Assembly: GCA_037903355.1 (NCBI GenBank)
Contig: JBAJFE010000023.1
Span: forward strand, 1,054,001 to 1,118,000
DNA length: 64,000 nt
Origin: Trichuris trichiura
Taxonomy: Eukaryota; Nematoda; Enoplea; Trichinellida; Trichuridae
Reading direction: 5' to 3'
Position 1 is the first letter of the stretch, and each line of letters opens with the position of its first letter. The position numbers were made by a program, and so were the translations under genes. The notes under the pieces were generated by a model. That model ran no database searches. It saw nothing but the letters and a program-made list of their open reading frames with translations, and was not told the origin of the DNA. This document shows, one piece after another, positions 38,201-50,613 of this stretch.

Positions 38201-41200
38201 CAACTATGAGCGACGATGGGCCCAAGAAAAGGCTGTGAACTATTTTTTTTCTACTTTGTTTCAGCGTTCTCTGCCAACGTGATGCCCGGTAGTAGTTTTT
38301 GTATTACACTATGCCCATTATGGCTAACATATTTCGCATTCCTTATCATCGTAACGGTTAAGGAAATTCATGAATGCGCGCTCATTCCGGCATTTCCAGC
38401 GTGCCTGGATTGATCACCCCTTTTGTTTACGTGCATTCTAGGCAGCAGTGTGAATAGGGGCCCGCATGAGCAATCGATATGTCGCCAAGCATAGTAACCA
38501 ATGTTTGCTTCCGTATTTCGTTGCCATTTTGAGCAAGCCAACGTACGCACTGCGTGTTTTAATAATGGCATGTTGTTTGTTGATTGACGAATTGTCTCCC
38601 GCCTTTTGCAACGCAATTCTTTACGCTCGCTTATTTTCGCGCTTTCCTGACAGCGCAGCTGCGCTGTTGGTGCCGCGTATGCTCGTTGGAGCAAACCCCG
38701 CGCGCGCGCCCAGGTCTTCCAGCCGACGTAAGTTCGCCTTATCCGACCTATTGTTTCAATTGACTTTTGTCTCTTTGGATCAAGTTTGGCGGATGAAAAA
38801 TTACCGTAATTAATCCTCCGCTTTTTATCCGCTCCATAGGCTGACATGGCAGAGCGAACTATTCGAGTTGGCTTTTCACTCGGTATATGCCGCATGTCAA
38901 CAAGCTTTCTAATGGAATTCGGATTTCATTTTGTTTTGCATAGTTGGCCTTGAGGCTTCGCGTCCCGTAAGTTGCAAGTTGGATCAGTCAGCTTCGTCTA
39001 CGTTCGAAGTTTTTACTTGCATTCCAATTGCTATTGCTGGCGCTTCGAACTACTCATAAACGGTGGGGCAACAATGCGTGTTTCTAATGTTGCTTCCGCG
39101 ACAACTCATTGCTGAATAAATAGTTCATTACGGGCGGGAATCGATCAGCCCGGTAAAGCCAATCGCACCTACCTTATATGGCCAAACGTTTACGGAATTT
39201 CGAGGCAAAGCAGACGCATTCCAGTCGGTTGTGCTAAGACGTAGAAGGAAGCATAGAGCAGCGAAGGGTCGATTGAAAGACGTGATTTTATTATATATGC
39301 TTACGCTTTTCAAATTCTGCTAAGCGTTGCATATTAATTGTTGTTGATTGGAACAACGCATTCGTTTATTGACGCTACGACGTTGCCGGGCGTGAATTCT
39401 GCCCTTCTTTGTAGAACGAAACGTTGGTCGTCCGCTTTGCAGCTTTATCGGCAGATGTCTAATCACGATATTGCTGAGCATGCTAATCGCCAGCAGCAGA
39501 CGGGTGCCTCGAACGGTTTTCAAGAGGAATGCATAAGCGACGACGGCGAGTCGCAGAATCATCGATTCGTCCAAAGAAACGTACGATGTACTAGTCCGAA
39601 TTTGCGCAGCAGCTCAGCCTTATCCGACGTGCTCAGGTTGGTTTTACATTTGCCGCTCGTAGCGCCCTCTGCTTTATTTTTTCCTAAAATGCCCATTGCC
39701 ATTGCAGCTCGGAAAACCTTGTAAATTCCAAGACGTGCAGCTTTAGTTGCAGAGACATTACGTCGCCAAATCAGCGTAGTCCTTCCTACGAAAGCAACAT
39801 CCTGAACAGGTAACTGTAGTTTTGTTACAGCTTATTGCGTATGTTGTATCGAATATATCTTCGTTAGCAGAATAAGCGTTGAAACTCCATAGATTTTATT
39901 AGCCTAATGTGTCGAAAGGTCGATGGTTAGCGATTGCCCCATGTTTAATTGCTTATGCGTTCCTGCTTTTCTTTATTCAATCACATATGCTGCTTTTCAA
40001 CCTAAGTAAGTTGTACTTAAGTAATTGCCCATCTTGGAACGATGCCTTTCTACCTTAAGGGGGTTTGTACGATACGTTAGTTAAGCGAGGATAGTTTTTA
40101 CGCTCATACATTTTGTTATCGTTCGTTCGAATCAAATTTAAAGCCAATATGCCTCCGGTAGTCGCCAGCTTTCCAATGTTGACGTTTGCCTGAAAACAGC
40201 TACGAAAATCAGACAGATTTCCAATTCTTTTTGCCTTTGTCTGATTGCTTGGCATTGAGGGCAAAGTTTTCTTTCCTCCTGTTGTCCTGTCATGTCCAAA
40301 AGGTGCCCTGGCTTTCTAGTTGAATTTTTATTTGATCTATTAGTAATTTGAGCGACACGCTTGAGCAGAGGGGTTATTTCTTCACAAAACGGTCGACTCC
40401 AGGAGAGCAATATACTAATAATGCGCATTGCTGGGCTCGAAGAGGTCGTAGGAAAATGAATGGAAAAGTTGGAAGATATGCGAACGCTTAAGTGACAGCC
40501 TGAATGCCTTTTCGTATAGCACTTCTCCGCTTGTCTCTTATTTAAGTCGCTTGAGTTGTGGCGGGCGGCTCTAGTTTGCGAATTTTCAAACCTCGTACGT
40601 TATAACTCATTTGCATATGTTAATTTCACGAGCAGCAGGCCGCCAACGAACAAGCCCAACTAATCATTGAACAAAGAGCTGCCTTATAGGTTCAGCCTTC
40701 AATCGGATAGTACACAGGCTTTTTGAAAGCTTCCGTTCCCTTAGAAAAGATAGACGCTGGGTTAGCTATCCGGAAAGTTGAGTTTATGGCAATGCCTTTA
40801 ATTCTTGTTTTCAGGCGCGTTGGAAAATGTCAGTGTTTCCTGGGGCAGTAGGCCAAACTGTAAGAAGCTACCATGTGGTCATGCGCTTTGCAGTGCCTCA
40901 GCCGTTCGTTGTTATTACAGTAAATTAACTTGAAAATAAATATTTGTGCTTCAAACTGCGCGCAGTAGTTTCAGCTTTGCGCAGTTTAAAATTTGTACGC
41001 TAGCTTGCTTAATTACCTTTTAGGCGACTGTAGAAATCAGGGGATGGCGCCAAGAAATCTTTCCGAGTACGCTAGAGTTTTATAATATGTGATCCACTGC
41101 TGAATATGCTTTGATTTCAGTTTTTTTGCAGTAGTTGTTGTTTAGATCTACGGATGGTAGCGCCAACGGTTCACCGGGTGAATCCAGCTTGAATAGCTTA

Positions 41201-41908
41201 GAATTAGAAGCTATTGCGGCGGTACACGAATTGCATTTTGCTGTCAGAGACATATCGGTCAGCGACCTGTTGCCTCGTACGTCCGAGTTGATTTTTTTGA
41301 ATATTACTACATTGGAGGTAGGCTATTCGATCCTCTGTCTATGCATTGCTTAATGACCGCTAGTGGCGTTTTAGGGTCAAGCCTATTGTATTGAACTGAC
41401 TATGAAAGGCTGGCGCGTCACTTCTCTAAGACACGATTGCATGAATGGCGATCTGGCACATTTGGATTTGCATACGCTCTACTTCGAAACGGTATATTCG
41501 CTTATGGACACAATATCCGCTTGTTACCGTCAGCGATTTACCGACTTGCTTGCCTTACGTCTGCGACAAGTTCAAGCAATGTCAGCAAGTGACAGCCATT
41601 TGATGTCGATGCCTGAAGATCTTTCCTGCTCGGATTCGTCGATTGAGGTTTTTTGCATTGAATTTTGCTTTCGCGCTAATTTTGCTCTAATATGGCCTTT
41701 TTAGGCATCCCACTCTCCCGTAAGGTCTTCGCGCCAATCGAATGAGCAGCAAGAGGCTTCCACGTCGAATGATTACTTGATGATTTTGGACAATAGCGAC
41801 ACTGGTCAGCCTATAACTATCAACGTCAGGCGATCGACGTCGGACGACCAGTGTTCCAATGGCGTTTCGAATAGGGACCATAGGTCCCATAGGCTTCAAC
41901 GACACTGA
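35214..41908 (+). CDS. GSKIP-domain protein with long N-terminal extension, 5 exons
   Basis: Exons: 35214-35443, 39415-39636, 41146-41317, 41375-41647, 41705-41908; phases agree, 366 residues. Residues about 169-275 match the GSKIP fold. LEAIAAVHELHFAVRDISVS corresponds to the region that in human GSKIP contacts PKA RII subunits. ETVYSLMDTISACYRQRFTD followed by LLALRLRQ corresponds to the GSK3-binding helix. The known family protein is a small GSK3 inhibitor and PKA anchor; here the domain is preceded by about 165 Ser/Pro/Gln-rich residues and followed by about 90 polar ones, both unrecognised. An acceptor (GTTCAG) at 35190 lies 23 bases before the ATG, with the frame open between, consistent with spliced-leader addition or an upstream exon. 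Intron 1 (35444-39414) is about 4 kb and holds a TTAGGC hairpin and a 175-codon frame on the other strand. The last donor (GAG|GTTTTT) is weak; without that splice the protein would end about 20 residues later. Confidence 0.85.
37750..37836. repeat. Hairpin element C with TTAGGC-type arms
   Basis: Left arm 37750-37782 and right arm 37804-37836 are near-perfect inverted repeats (33 bp each) around a 21-bp loop; each arm holds CCTAAGCC/TTAGG units. The downstream word GGAACCTGCATT is also found after hairpin D (58201-58294), which marks a family. Located in intron 1 of the GSKIP-domain gene. Confidence 0.7.
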
Positions 41909-44900
41909 AGCCTTACGTAATTTGCATATGTGAAAGCGGTGCCTTTTGGTCTATTTCATTCAGGCAGTATTCTCCTAGCTGTTGTGCGTACGTTGACGGC
42001 GCATTGCTGCGGTTCCATTCCTTTGCATCCTCTAAAAAAAAAGTCTCTACTTTGTCCTTACGACTTTATGTCACCTAATTGAGTAGTTCTGTTCTAGAAT
42101 CGCTTCGTTGCGTTTATTGCTTGCAACGTTGCAGCAGTGGCGGCGTTGACGACTTCTTTTTGCCCGGTTTTCGTTTTTCCAGCTTGCAAGAGCTTTTACT
42201 CTTATATCCGTCGTTTGAAAAGTTTGGACGTCTGTGCCACCTCCTGGCTGCCGAGCATTTGGCGCAAATTCCATTGAACTCCGGTGAGCCATCGGTGAAG
42301 TAGTAACATACGCTTTGTTTTGTTTTGTTTGTTTTCTATTTTAAACGTCCCGCTCGAATGAGCGACGTACATTGACGGGGTGCCAGCAGAAGTTTTATCT
42401 TTTTCGCTCGTTTCTGCCAAATGTCCTTAAAATGCCAAAGTAACGGCTAGTTTTTCTACGCCGCGCAATCCCGAAAATTTCGAAATGTGAAACCTTTTTT
42501 TTTTTCTGCCTCGCCTTGACGTCACCACGCGGATGGCTCTTCAGCTGATAAAGTTTAAAAACGTACGATTTTAGGGGAAATTTCCAAATTAGCTGCCGGG
42601 CGGGATGTACCCTCATCCGTATATGGACGGCTGTTCCCTAATTATGAAAAATCTATCTTCGCCATAGGCGTTGCACAGGCAGTATAGAATGAATAGGTCT
42701 CATCTCCAACGTATGAATATGAGATATAAACTGCAAAGTCTGTAGGATGTTTGATCCCGAAAACTTTCCATATAAGGAAGTATATTCTTTTCCATAGTCG
42801 AAGAAATGATGCGTTCTCATCGATAGTTGTGGGTTGCTTATTGCGCATGTACGTGGGCAGGTTTTATGGCTAATACTTTGTTCAGAGCTTCACGCAACAG
42901 TTACTTCCTTAGTTGAGTCATCAGAATTGGGAAGGTCGCAGGGTACGGCATGTATGCTGGAATCCTGAACGACCAATACCCCGAAAATCGTATTACTTAA
43001 TTAAAAAACAAGGAGGCAAAATAGTAGTAGCTTTTTTTTTCACTAGAGGACAGCTATATGGGTGGAGGCAATTTCTATAAACTATGCCAATCCCTATGCT
43101 AGAAGCAGCTTCAGAAAAGGTTGCCTTGAAAGTTTTGATCATTCGGGATTCGGACTTTCGGGATTTTCGCTGTCTCCAAGCGGTAGGCTGTTTCCCAACC
43201 TCTTTTCGTTGCGTTACTTTTCCTTTAATGTTTGCTATTGGGGGAAAGCGTTTTGCATCCATCTATATTCCTGCTTGTTCCATCTATGGCTGTTAAAAAT
43301 GCTCAGGGCAAATTATGCCTTTTAGTTTAACACGCTCTCTGGGACCGAAATGGCTTCTTAACTCCATAAAATTGAAACGAAACATTTATGCTGTAGTTAG
43401 GTTTGTTTTGATGCTGTTTTTACGGAACGGTATTGCAGGTTAACTTTGAGCTATCTGAGATCAGTCGCATTGCGTTTTTCTGCGACAATGAAGTGATGAC
43501 TTTGATTTTTTTGAGCGAGACGAAATGGTCCTCATTTTTTGCATGGCAACGTCTATCCTTGTTAGCTGAAAGCATTGTATGCTTCCATTGACAAAAACTT
43601 TCAAAATGAAAATATTTAATCATTAGCCTTTGCCCATGTGTGCGTTCATTCTACGTTGCAGGTTAGTTATCCCGCTTAGGCTTTACCTTTTTTGAAGATA
43701 AGTTAAAAGTGCTTTGTAGTCCATTGTTGCTTTCCATTGGTGGCCCGTTAAAAATAGATTCGGTTGGTATGCGACAGTCGGCAACGGGTGGCGCTAAGCA
43801 TTGCCAACTTAAGTAATTCAAAAACCTATTTTGGCGCGGCCTTCTTCGCTTCTGGCGGGAGAGACCGGCCGACGTTAAAAATAGCCGTCAACAAGTTTTC
43901 CATGTCACGTCGGCGAACTGCTACGACGCTTTTTCTGGTTGGCAAGTTTCAAACAGTTGCGCGAAGAGGGCGCGCGCCAACGTTATCATCTCTCCGTAAG
44001 AGGTTAGAAGTGTTATTTCTAATCTTGAGCGTATCAACGATGACCTCCGCGTGGACACCATTGCGCGCCAAGTTCGTTTGACCGCCATTCAAGCATTGAT
44101 GTCGTAATCGAATTGAAAAAGTCCAAAAATTACAATGGCGGGATCTGTCCGAGCCTTCTCTCCTACTGTATCCAATGCAACTTGCGTCCAGACAGTGACA
44201 TGCTTCCATTCTAATCTTTTTTGTACAATAAGCAATGCCAATTCAACAAGATGACGACTACCTTATATAGATACGAACTATAGGTCGACCTAGCGACGAT
44301 TCTAAGCTTGTATGGGCAATGGGTGCAAGCAAAAAAAACTTGCGCCTTCGTACGTTGATTACATTCAAAAATGGGTGACAAAATCATAGGGGGGAACGTT
44401 GGTGACGGTCACGTGTTAGAACCGAATTGCCAATCTTCTTCTCTGGTTATGAAGGTCGCCGATAACTTTCAACTAGACAGGGTCGATTTCGGATGGAATT
44501 TTTCTATTCCCCGTTAGGCGCGCGCACTTTTCAGTCGTCGTTCGTTTAACCGGAGGCTCCCATTGCTAAAACTGGCGTAACGACTGACTGACATACCGAC
44601 CGACCAACTAACACCCTGTCGGGTTGTATCACCGAATAAGGAGTTTTTTCTTATTTGCTCCGAGTGTTGTCGGCTGCAAGTTTGTTAAGAGTTCAGAAAT
44701 TCATTTAACGGACCAATGTTGTTGTCATCAGCCCCACAATGCCTACAGGAGCGACAAAGGTTCACATGCGGTCAATGCGCGCCAGACATTAATGAGTTTG
44801 CAGAGGAAGGGCTTTTAATTCGTCTACTTTAGGGGCGGTTTGTAAAGGCTCGTTTGGTGGCAGATGAGCCGGAAAAAAAAATGAACGCATACTGACAAAG

Positions 44901-44935
44901 GGGAAACACTAAGCTGGGCGAGAAATATGGCATAA
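41909..44935. other. Intergenic stretch between two converging genes
   Basis: The GSKIP-domain gene (rightward) and the collagen gene (leftward) converge here. No further gene could be supported. A short plus-strand frame, 44000-44107, reads protein-like but has no identified partner exon. An octamer lies at 41920 just after the GSKIP-gene stop. Confidence 0.45.
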
Positions 44936-46068
44936 CTAATATCCAGGGGCAAGTCTTGCTGGTGGGCAGTGATCGCAGCTTCCGCTGAAGCCGGGTGGAC
45001 CTTTGGGACCAACGGCTCCTGGAGATCCCGGCTTGCCACTTTGTCCGGGCTGACCAGGTTCTCCCATTGGTCCTCTGGCTCCTGAAAAAACGCATAGATA
45101 GAAGGAAGCGGATGGGTGATCAACTTTTCAATTGTCTACCTGGGGCACCATCCTGCCCTGGTTGACCAGGAGGACCACGTTCGCCAGCTCGGCCAGTTGA
45201 TCCACGTGGTCCTGGAGGTCCCTTCGGACCAGTCTCTCCAGTGTTGAGTTTGCCTGGTGGTCCAGGCGGACCCTTCTTGCCTGGCATAGCATTTTGTCCA
45301 GGAGGACCGGTATCTCCAGGGCCACCTTGTGTTCCCGGTTTGCCATCCCGTCCCGGAGGGCCGGCATCTCCTGGAGATCCATCTTGACCGGGTGGTCCAG
45401 CTACTCCTGGCGGACCTGCAGAACAAAACAGTTCACCTTCTTGTTATCAAATGACGAAATTGAATTCTAAAAGTTCCAACCAGGAAGTGCAACGCATGGG
45501 CATTGAGGCGGCATTGGCAGTAGGGTATCTTTGGGCTGAGCATCCGTTCCAGGCGAACCGCGAGGTCCATCTTTGCCTGGAGCTCCGTCTTTACCATCGC
45601 GGCCGGGAGGTCCAGGCGGGCCTGGTGGTCCCCTTTGGCAAGTACAGCCTACAGCGGGTTAATAAACAATCTCGGACGTAAATGTCGCAAGCAAAGCTTA
45701 CACGAAGCGTCAATTGTTTGCCTAGTGAATCGAAACAGGATATCTTGACCAGATTTGCGCGCGTCGTATCCAACAAATCCGTTCTTAGTATCCAACATTT
45801 GCTTCCACAGGTCTTTCGTGCGAAGCTGCAACTACTACGATGCGACAGCGGCAAAACTCCAACGACAATATGTGTTCTTTACTTTGCACGTGTCTATTTC
45901 TCCTTGGACGGACAGTTGGAGCACTTGAACGTAGTGAAAGATCAACGGGAACGTCAGGAGACATGCCGTCACTGCAACGGTGCTGAAAACAACCGAGCAG
46001 AAGGCTACCGTCCTTGGCGCAAGGTTGCGGTTGCCAATTTTCTCTTCCAGCTTTTGGTACTCCTCCAT
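44936..46068 (-). CDS. Nematode cuticle collagen, complete, 5 exons
   Basis: Structural protein of the cuticle, secreted by the epidermis and disulphide cross-linked. Exons (minus strand): 46068-45883, 45825-45702, 45648-45481, 45415-45140, 45081-44936; 900 bp, 299 residues, phases agree. Features in order: an N-terminal domain with hydrophobic anchor after APRTVAF (about 18-45); an EIDTCK ... DLWKQML motif typical of the family; a Cys cluster CCTCQRG (about 103-109); a first Gly-X-Y block; a short break containing CPCVALPG; the main Gly-X-Y block in exons 4-5 with Pro-rich triplets; and the terminal [13 protein letters not shown], close to the Tyr-ended C terminus shared by many worm cuticle collagens. 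The spacing of Cys pairs is that of the col family, but I do not assign a subgroup. An acceptor-like AG (TTTTCAAG) lies about 12 bases upstream of the ATG, compatible with spliced-leader addition. Confidence 0.95.
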
Positions 46069-49000
46069 TGTCCCGTTGACTTGAAAATCAGAGTGCAGAA
46101 CCCTGGCTGCTGTTAGAACTTTATAAGGGATTGGGTGTTACCTGTGCCCCATTTACCGAATACCGGTAGGGCCGATCGAGCGCGACCACGGCGGCGACCG
46201 GTCTCGATTGTGGCGTTGTGAGAAAATAGCGCACAACCTAGTTAACTGAACTTTCCATCAAATTTCAGTCAGTTTTTGTACGCAAAGTGAAATTCCCAGC
46301 CGCCCAGTAAGTTATGATCGCCCAAGAGTCCATTACATGAGTGCTGACTATAAATTTTGCCAAAAATAGCGCCGAGCAGTCGTTCCGAACTTCGTTCCAA
46401 TCCAATTGCGGAGACTGCCGCCGAAAAACAAGTGGTCCGGTCAGGTTTACAGTTTGCATGGGGGCGACGCCTTCTTTGTCCCGCCGGCGTACTGGCAAAT
46501 TATTGGGCAGCAAAAAGGGCGCCAAATGTTTCGCCAATTTTTTGCCCCGAGCTGAGAAAAATCTCATTGCGACATATACAACAGTAGTGGCCCAATTAAA
46601 AGCCTTTGCCAACATATCCGTAAAGCTTCATTGCTCAAATTATGCAAATATCCACCTGAGCTTTATTCCACTTCTCATTATGGTTCACTGAGTTCGCTGC
46701 GTCACTGCAAGAAGAAAGGAGAGGACAACACCCTCTAAGAATTGAAGCATAAATATTTCCAAAGGTAATTATGCAAATGCAGTGAACTCCCCTATGCTTA
46801 CAGCTCAGTTATAAGGCGGGTAAAGTCGACGAGTAGACGTTATTTAAATCCAGCCGCCATAAATGCATTCAGTTCTAGCTCGCTGCCCCGTAATTCTAAA
46901 ATCAGACGCATATGGATGAGCTGTGTGTTTTTGCTTGATTTTCGCCCGGATTTTGGACAGACTATTCGCGCGGGCTTCATCCAGCCGACTGCCGCTGCGC
47001 AGTGGTCCTTTAAAAATTGCCAATCCGTTTTTTTACCGTAGATAGTAAAGCAGCGTTTGGAATTGATCTTCTCCTTACGGTTTTAACGCGCTCGTTAACG
47101 TGAACCTTGCCAACAGGTTTCAAAAACGCTGCGCTGCCAAATTCCAACGCTGCAATAAAATCTTTCTTCTCAAGCGACGAAGATGAGATGCCAAAGAAAT
47201 TCAATACTTTGTGAAAGTGTTGCACCGTCAATGCGAGTTTATTTTTCTCGTTCAATGTCGCGCTCGGCATTAGCTTAGTTCGTAGGCAAGCTATTAACAT
47301 TATACCAAAATTTGGTAATCGTCTTGTTTCGCGGTAAATGTCGCTTAGGTAAAGCCTGCAGGTTGTCTCAGCCCATTTTTTAATCGCTAAGACTATTGGC
47401 TAAAGTTTTTGAATTTTTACCACATAAGGCAAATAGTCTGTCAGCCGGGGAGGACACTTAGTAGCTAATAATACTTCCGGATAAGCAAAGGAATTATTCT
47501 CAGGGGGCTAAAGAGCTTTGTAGCAAATTTAGTTCGACATATTTGCCGTATAGTAAAAGACTCCTAAAAGGTAGTATTAAAATTTCCATTGGTTCTATTA
47601 GTACGCCCATAGTAGGCATGCATTGTCCTAACATGTGTAGCTGCCTACAATAGCAAACAAAAAGTTGCGTGGCATCGTACGCGTTGGGTTAAGACTTTTC
47701 ATGTTCCAAATATGGACCGAAAAATCGTGGAAAATACTAAAAATGGTAATTTTTGACAGTCCGCTTGTACAAAGCGGCATTACCTTTTTTGGGGCGGCGC
47801 AAGGTCAGCTAGAAGACTACTTGTTGGCTCAAGATTGATTGTTAGGTATTTTGCGCAAGTGAATTCTCCTTGAATTAATTGGTATGCTTTCATCCGCTGT
47901 TGCAAGCTTTTTTTTCGATAAAGGTTTCAATTACGTGTTGGCTATTTGTTGGGCAAAAAAATAGATACGACCTTCTTTGGTTCACTGTTGTAAATTACTC
48001 CCCAATCGAAGTGCGCGAGCTCGACGAACTTAGCGCAATTCGATGCGCCCTGTTTGCTCCGTGTCGTCCGATTGTTTTCGCACTGTTGAAAACTTTGGCA
48101 TTCTTCTTATCGACTGATTCAACTTTTGCTACTGCTGTCGTCGGCCAGCTGAATCGGCACCTAACGGTTCTCAGTGTTTTGGGCGCCCAATATTTCCGTA
48201 GGAGCATAAATTTATTAATATAAAATGTTTCGGCGTAGCCCGCCATTCTGGAAATACAAAATCAGCTGAATCAACACCATCGGAATTGTAACTGCCTCAA
48301 GTTTAGCTAATAAGACACTGGGAATAAAATAGGAAATAGCGAAATACATTTTGTAATAAGCTTCTTTTGCTGATCTTATGACTAAGCAGTGCAACGAACG
48401 TTTCGTAGATGCAGGCCAAAAAAGGCGCTTTCAAACGATCGCGTCCATTTAACGACGTTCAAAAATTGATTAACGTCTTTTCCTTCAAAAAACTGCGCAT
48501 AACAGATTGCTCCAAAAAGTTTGGCGCCAAACGTTCCCAAAATGACCTATATTGGGCATTTCTTCCAAAAGTGGGCAGACGTTTTTCGATTATAGTCATT
48601 TTTTCTAGATAAAATTTTAAAAATTGAAATAGGGCAGACGCGTAGAAAACAAAAGAGAAATATCAATAAAGAACAAAGGATTTTAAAGTGCCTCTCCGTA
48701 TATTATTAATAATAGAACGAAAATATTAAATGCCCTTACTATAACTCGAATAAGTTAGGGGCATTCCCGCGCACCTGCTTGGGCTTATACTTAATATGTA
48801 ACGAGAAAAATTGTAATAACTTTAGTAAGTAAAAATAAATCGCCATATTTGGGTATTTCCAAGCAGTGGTTTTATTCTTCCTTATTTAGGCTACTTTTAT
48901 AACCACAAATAGTCCTTAATTATTGCTGCTCATTTTTACTGCATTATTAATGCTATTGAGAGAAAAAAATGAAAGGCGCATTTATTTTTGGACGTCTAAG

Positions 49001-50203
49001 TACAGTAAGAAGAATTTCGAAGTGAAAAAACGTATTAAGTCCATTAGAAGAGCGCTGTGTTTGCAAACGACTTTACGTGCAGTTCGAGACAACAAGGAAA
49101 ATGGAAACAAATCAATTTCCATACGAACAGCACAAAAGATGTAATTGGCAACAGTTGGTCTTTTCGAGTGGAATTCTTCCGCTGCGAAAAGTATTTGAAT
49201 TAAACTTCACTTATTTCCGCTCGATGCATTTTCAAGTGATTTCTTGAGCGCGCGGCAATCGTTCAAATTCGAACCTTTGCCCGCGAGAAGCGTAATACAG
49301 ATTGATTGTTTACCAAAAGTAACAACCGACAAAAATTTTTGCATGCCCATTTAGGGTAACATACTTTTGTACTCTTTTCAACCATTACTGCTGAACAGCT
49401 TAGAGCTTAGGGGGAAAAAAGTAAAAAATTCATCAGCTCATCGTAACTGTTCGCGCCGACAGCGGCGGCGGCAGCCAGGGATACATTGCCAAAATAGGGC
49501 AAAACAGAACTGGCTTGAAAATGTCGAGCACAGAAATAAGTTGACGATGTCAGTTGTTAGATGGGCTGAAAACTGATTTAGCGTTAAAACCGGCTGTTCC
49601 TTACGTCGGTGAAACTTTTAAAAATTTCTGCCGCCCTACTAACTGGTTGAGAACGCATCGCTGGGCGTCTGCAGGCAACATTTTTGAAACGATACGTCCG
49701 TTTGACGAATGGCCAAACGTGTCGAGCTCTGCTGAAAAGTAACCAAATTAATCAATTCATCCTTATGATGTAAGGGTGATTGACAATGCGCCAATAGAGC
49801 TCAGTAGGCCACTGTCCAGGTTTTCAAAAGGCCCAAATTGCTTCTTGACACCCCGAAGCAAAGGTCAATGACGATATTTGGCCAGTTTCAAAAAACTACA
49901 CTGACACGCATACAATGCTTTAGCTTTAATCCAAGCCTAAAAAAGGTATTTTCCAAATTGGGTGACTGGCTTGAACAGCTGAAGCAACATCTTTCATCCT
50001 CTGCTTGTAGTACAATTTATGTTGTGGAAAATGTTCCCGCGCGCTGGATTTTACGTACTTATTCGATGTAGTTACTTATAGTTTTATTACTTACAACAAT
50101 AGGTATTAAGGAAAGTGATTTTTTGCGTGCAAATCTATGCCTAAAGAAATAACGCTTCCTTGAAATTCTTTTTACCCAAAAACTTGGGCGGGAATAGGGT
50201 CGT
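46069..50203. other. Intergenic stretch, no supported gene
   Basis: Open frames such as 46265-46615 (-), 47010-47300 (-) and 47879-48223 (+) lack recognisable domains or convincing splice partners, and several overlap frames on the other strand. Octamers ATGCAAAT occur at 46642 and 46771, upstream of the collagen gene. Nothing else stands out. Confidence 0.45.
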
Positions 50204-50611
50204 TCAGCGATCGAACTGTAAGCGCATTGAATCATCGTCAGGTTCGGGAGATTTGTCCGAATGAGGAAGCGTATCCGTCTCGTTGGATGTCCAACTAACT
50301 ATGCGTTTTTCAATGACGCTCACATTTTTATGCGGAATTCTTTCCACTCTCGTATTTCTCATGTAAAGAAAGTAGGCTGGTTCGTCGTCTCGGCCAAAAT
50401 CTTCCTTCTTGCCAACTTCGGGCAACTTTACCACGTCAACGGGCAGAAAAATTACGTGCATATTTCGTTTCTCAATTTCTCTCATTGATCCCAAGTTCTT
50501 TTTGTGCTCAGGTACTGTACCTCTGAACAGAAAAAGAAAGAGCAAACTTCTGCCGGCATTTTCTATGTGCTTTCGCACCTCCTCGTAAGTTGTGCATTCA
50601 TATATTACCAT
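50204..50611 (-). CDS. Small thioredoxin-like protein lacking CxxC
   Basis: Single-exon frame, 135 residues from the ATG at 50611. The ATG sits 2 bases after a TTGCAG acceptor (exon edge 50613), so I take it as the start, probably spliced-leader-added; the open frame continues 12 codons upstream. The pattern fits a thioredoxin fold: helix (EEVRKHIENAG), hydrophobic strand (SLLFLFLF), helix (MREIEKRN), strand (MHVIFLPVDVVKLPEV), then DDEPAYFLYM with Pro78 at the cis-proline place, and a final helix (VSVIEKRI). The segment that should carry CxxC has no cysteine (RGTVPEHKK), so redox activity is unlikely; a binding or chaperone-like role is possible. The C-terminal tail is acidic. The family call rests on pattern only, with no specific homolog recalled. 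Confidence 0.5.
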   Translation of the reverse strand: MVIYECTTYEEVRKHIENAGRSLLFLFLFRGTVPEHKKNLGSMREIEKRNMHVIFLPVDVVKLPEVGKKEDFGRDDEPAYFLYMRNTRVERIPHKNVSVIEKRIVSWTSNETDTLPHSDKSPEPDDDSMRLQFDR

Positions 50612-50613
50612 TG

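Noticed and set aside
35443..39414. Extra exons in the 4-kb intron of the GSKIP-domain gene
   Set aside because: The flanking exons join in perfect phase; the candidates examined inside did not match that phase.
46265..46615. Open frames on both strands upstream of the collagen gene
   Set aside because: Mutual antisense shadows with no family signature.
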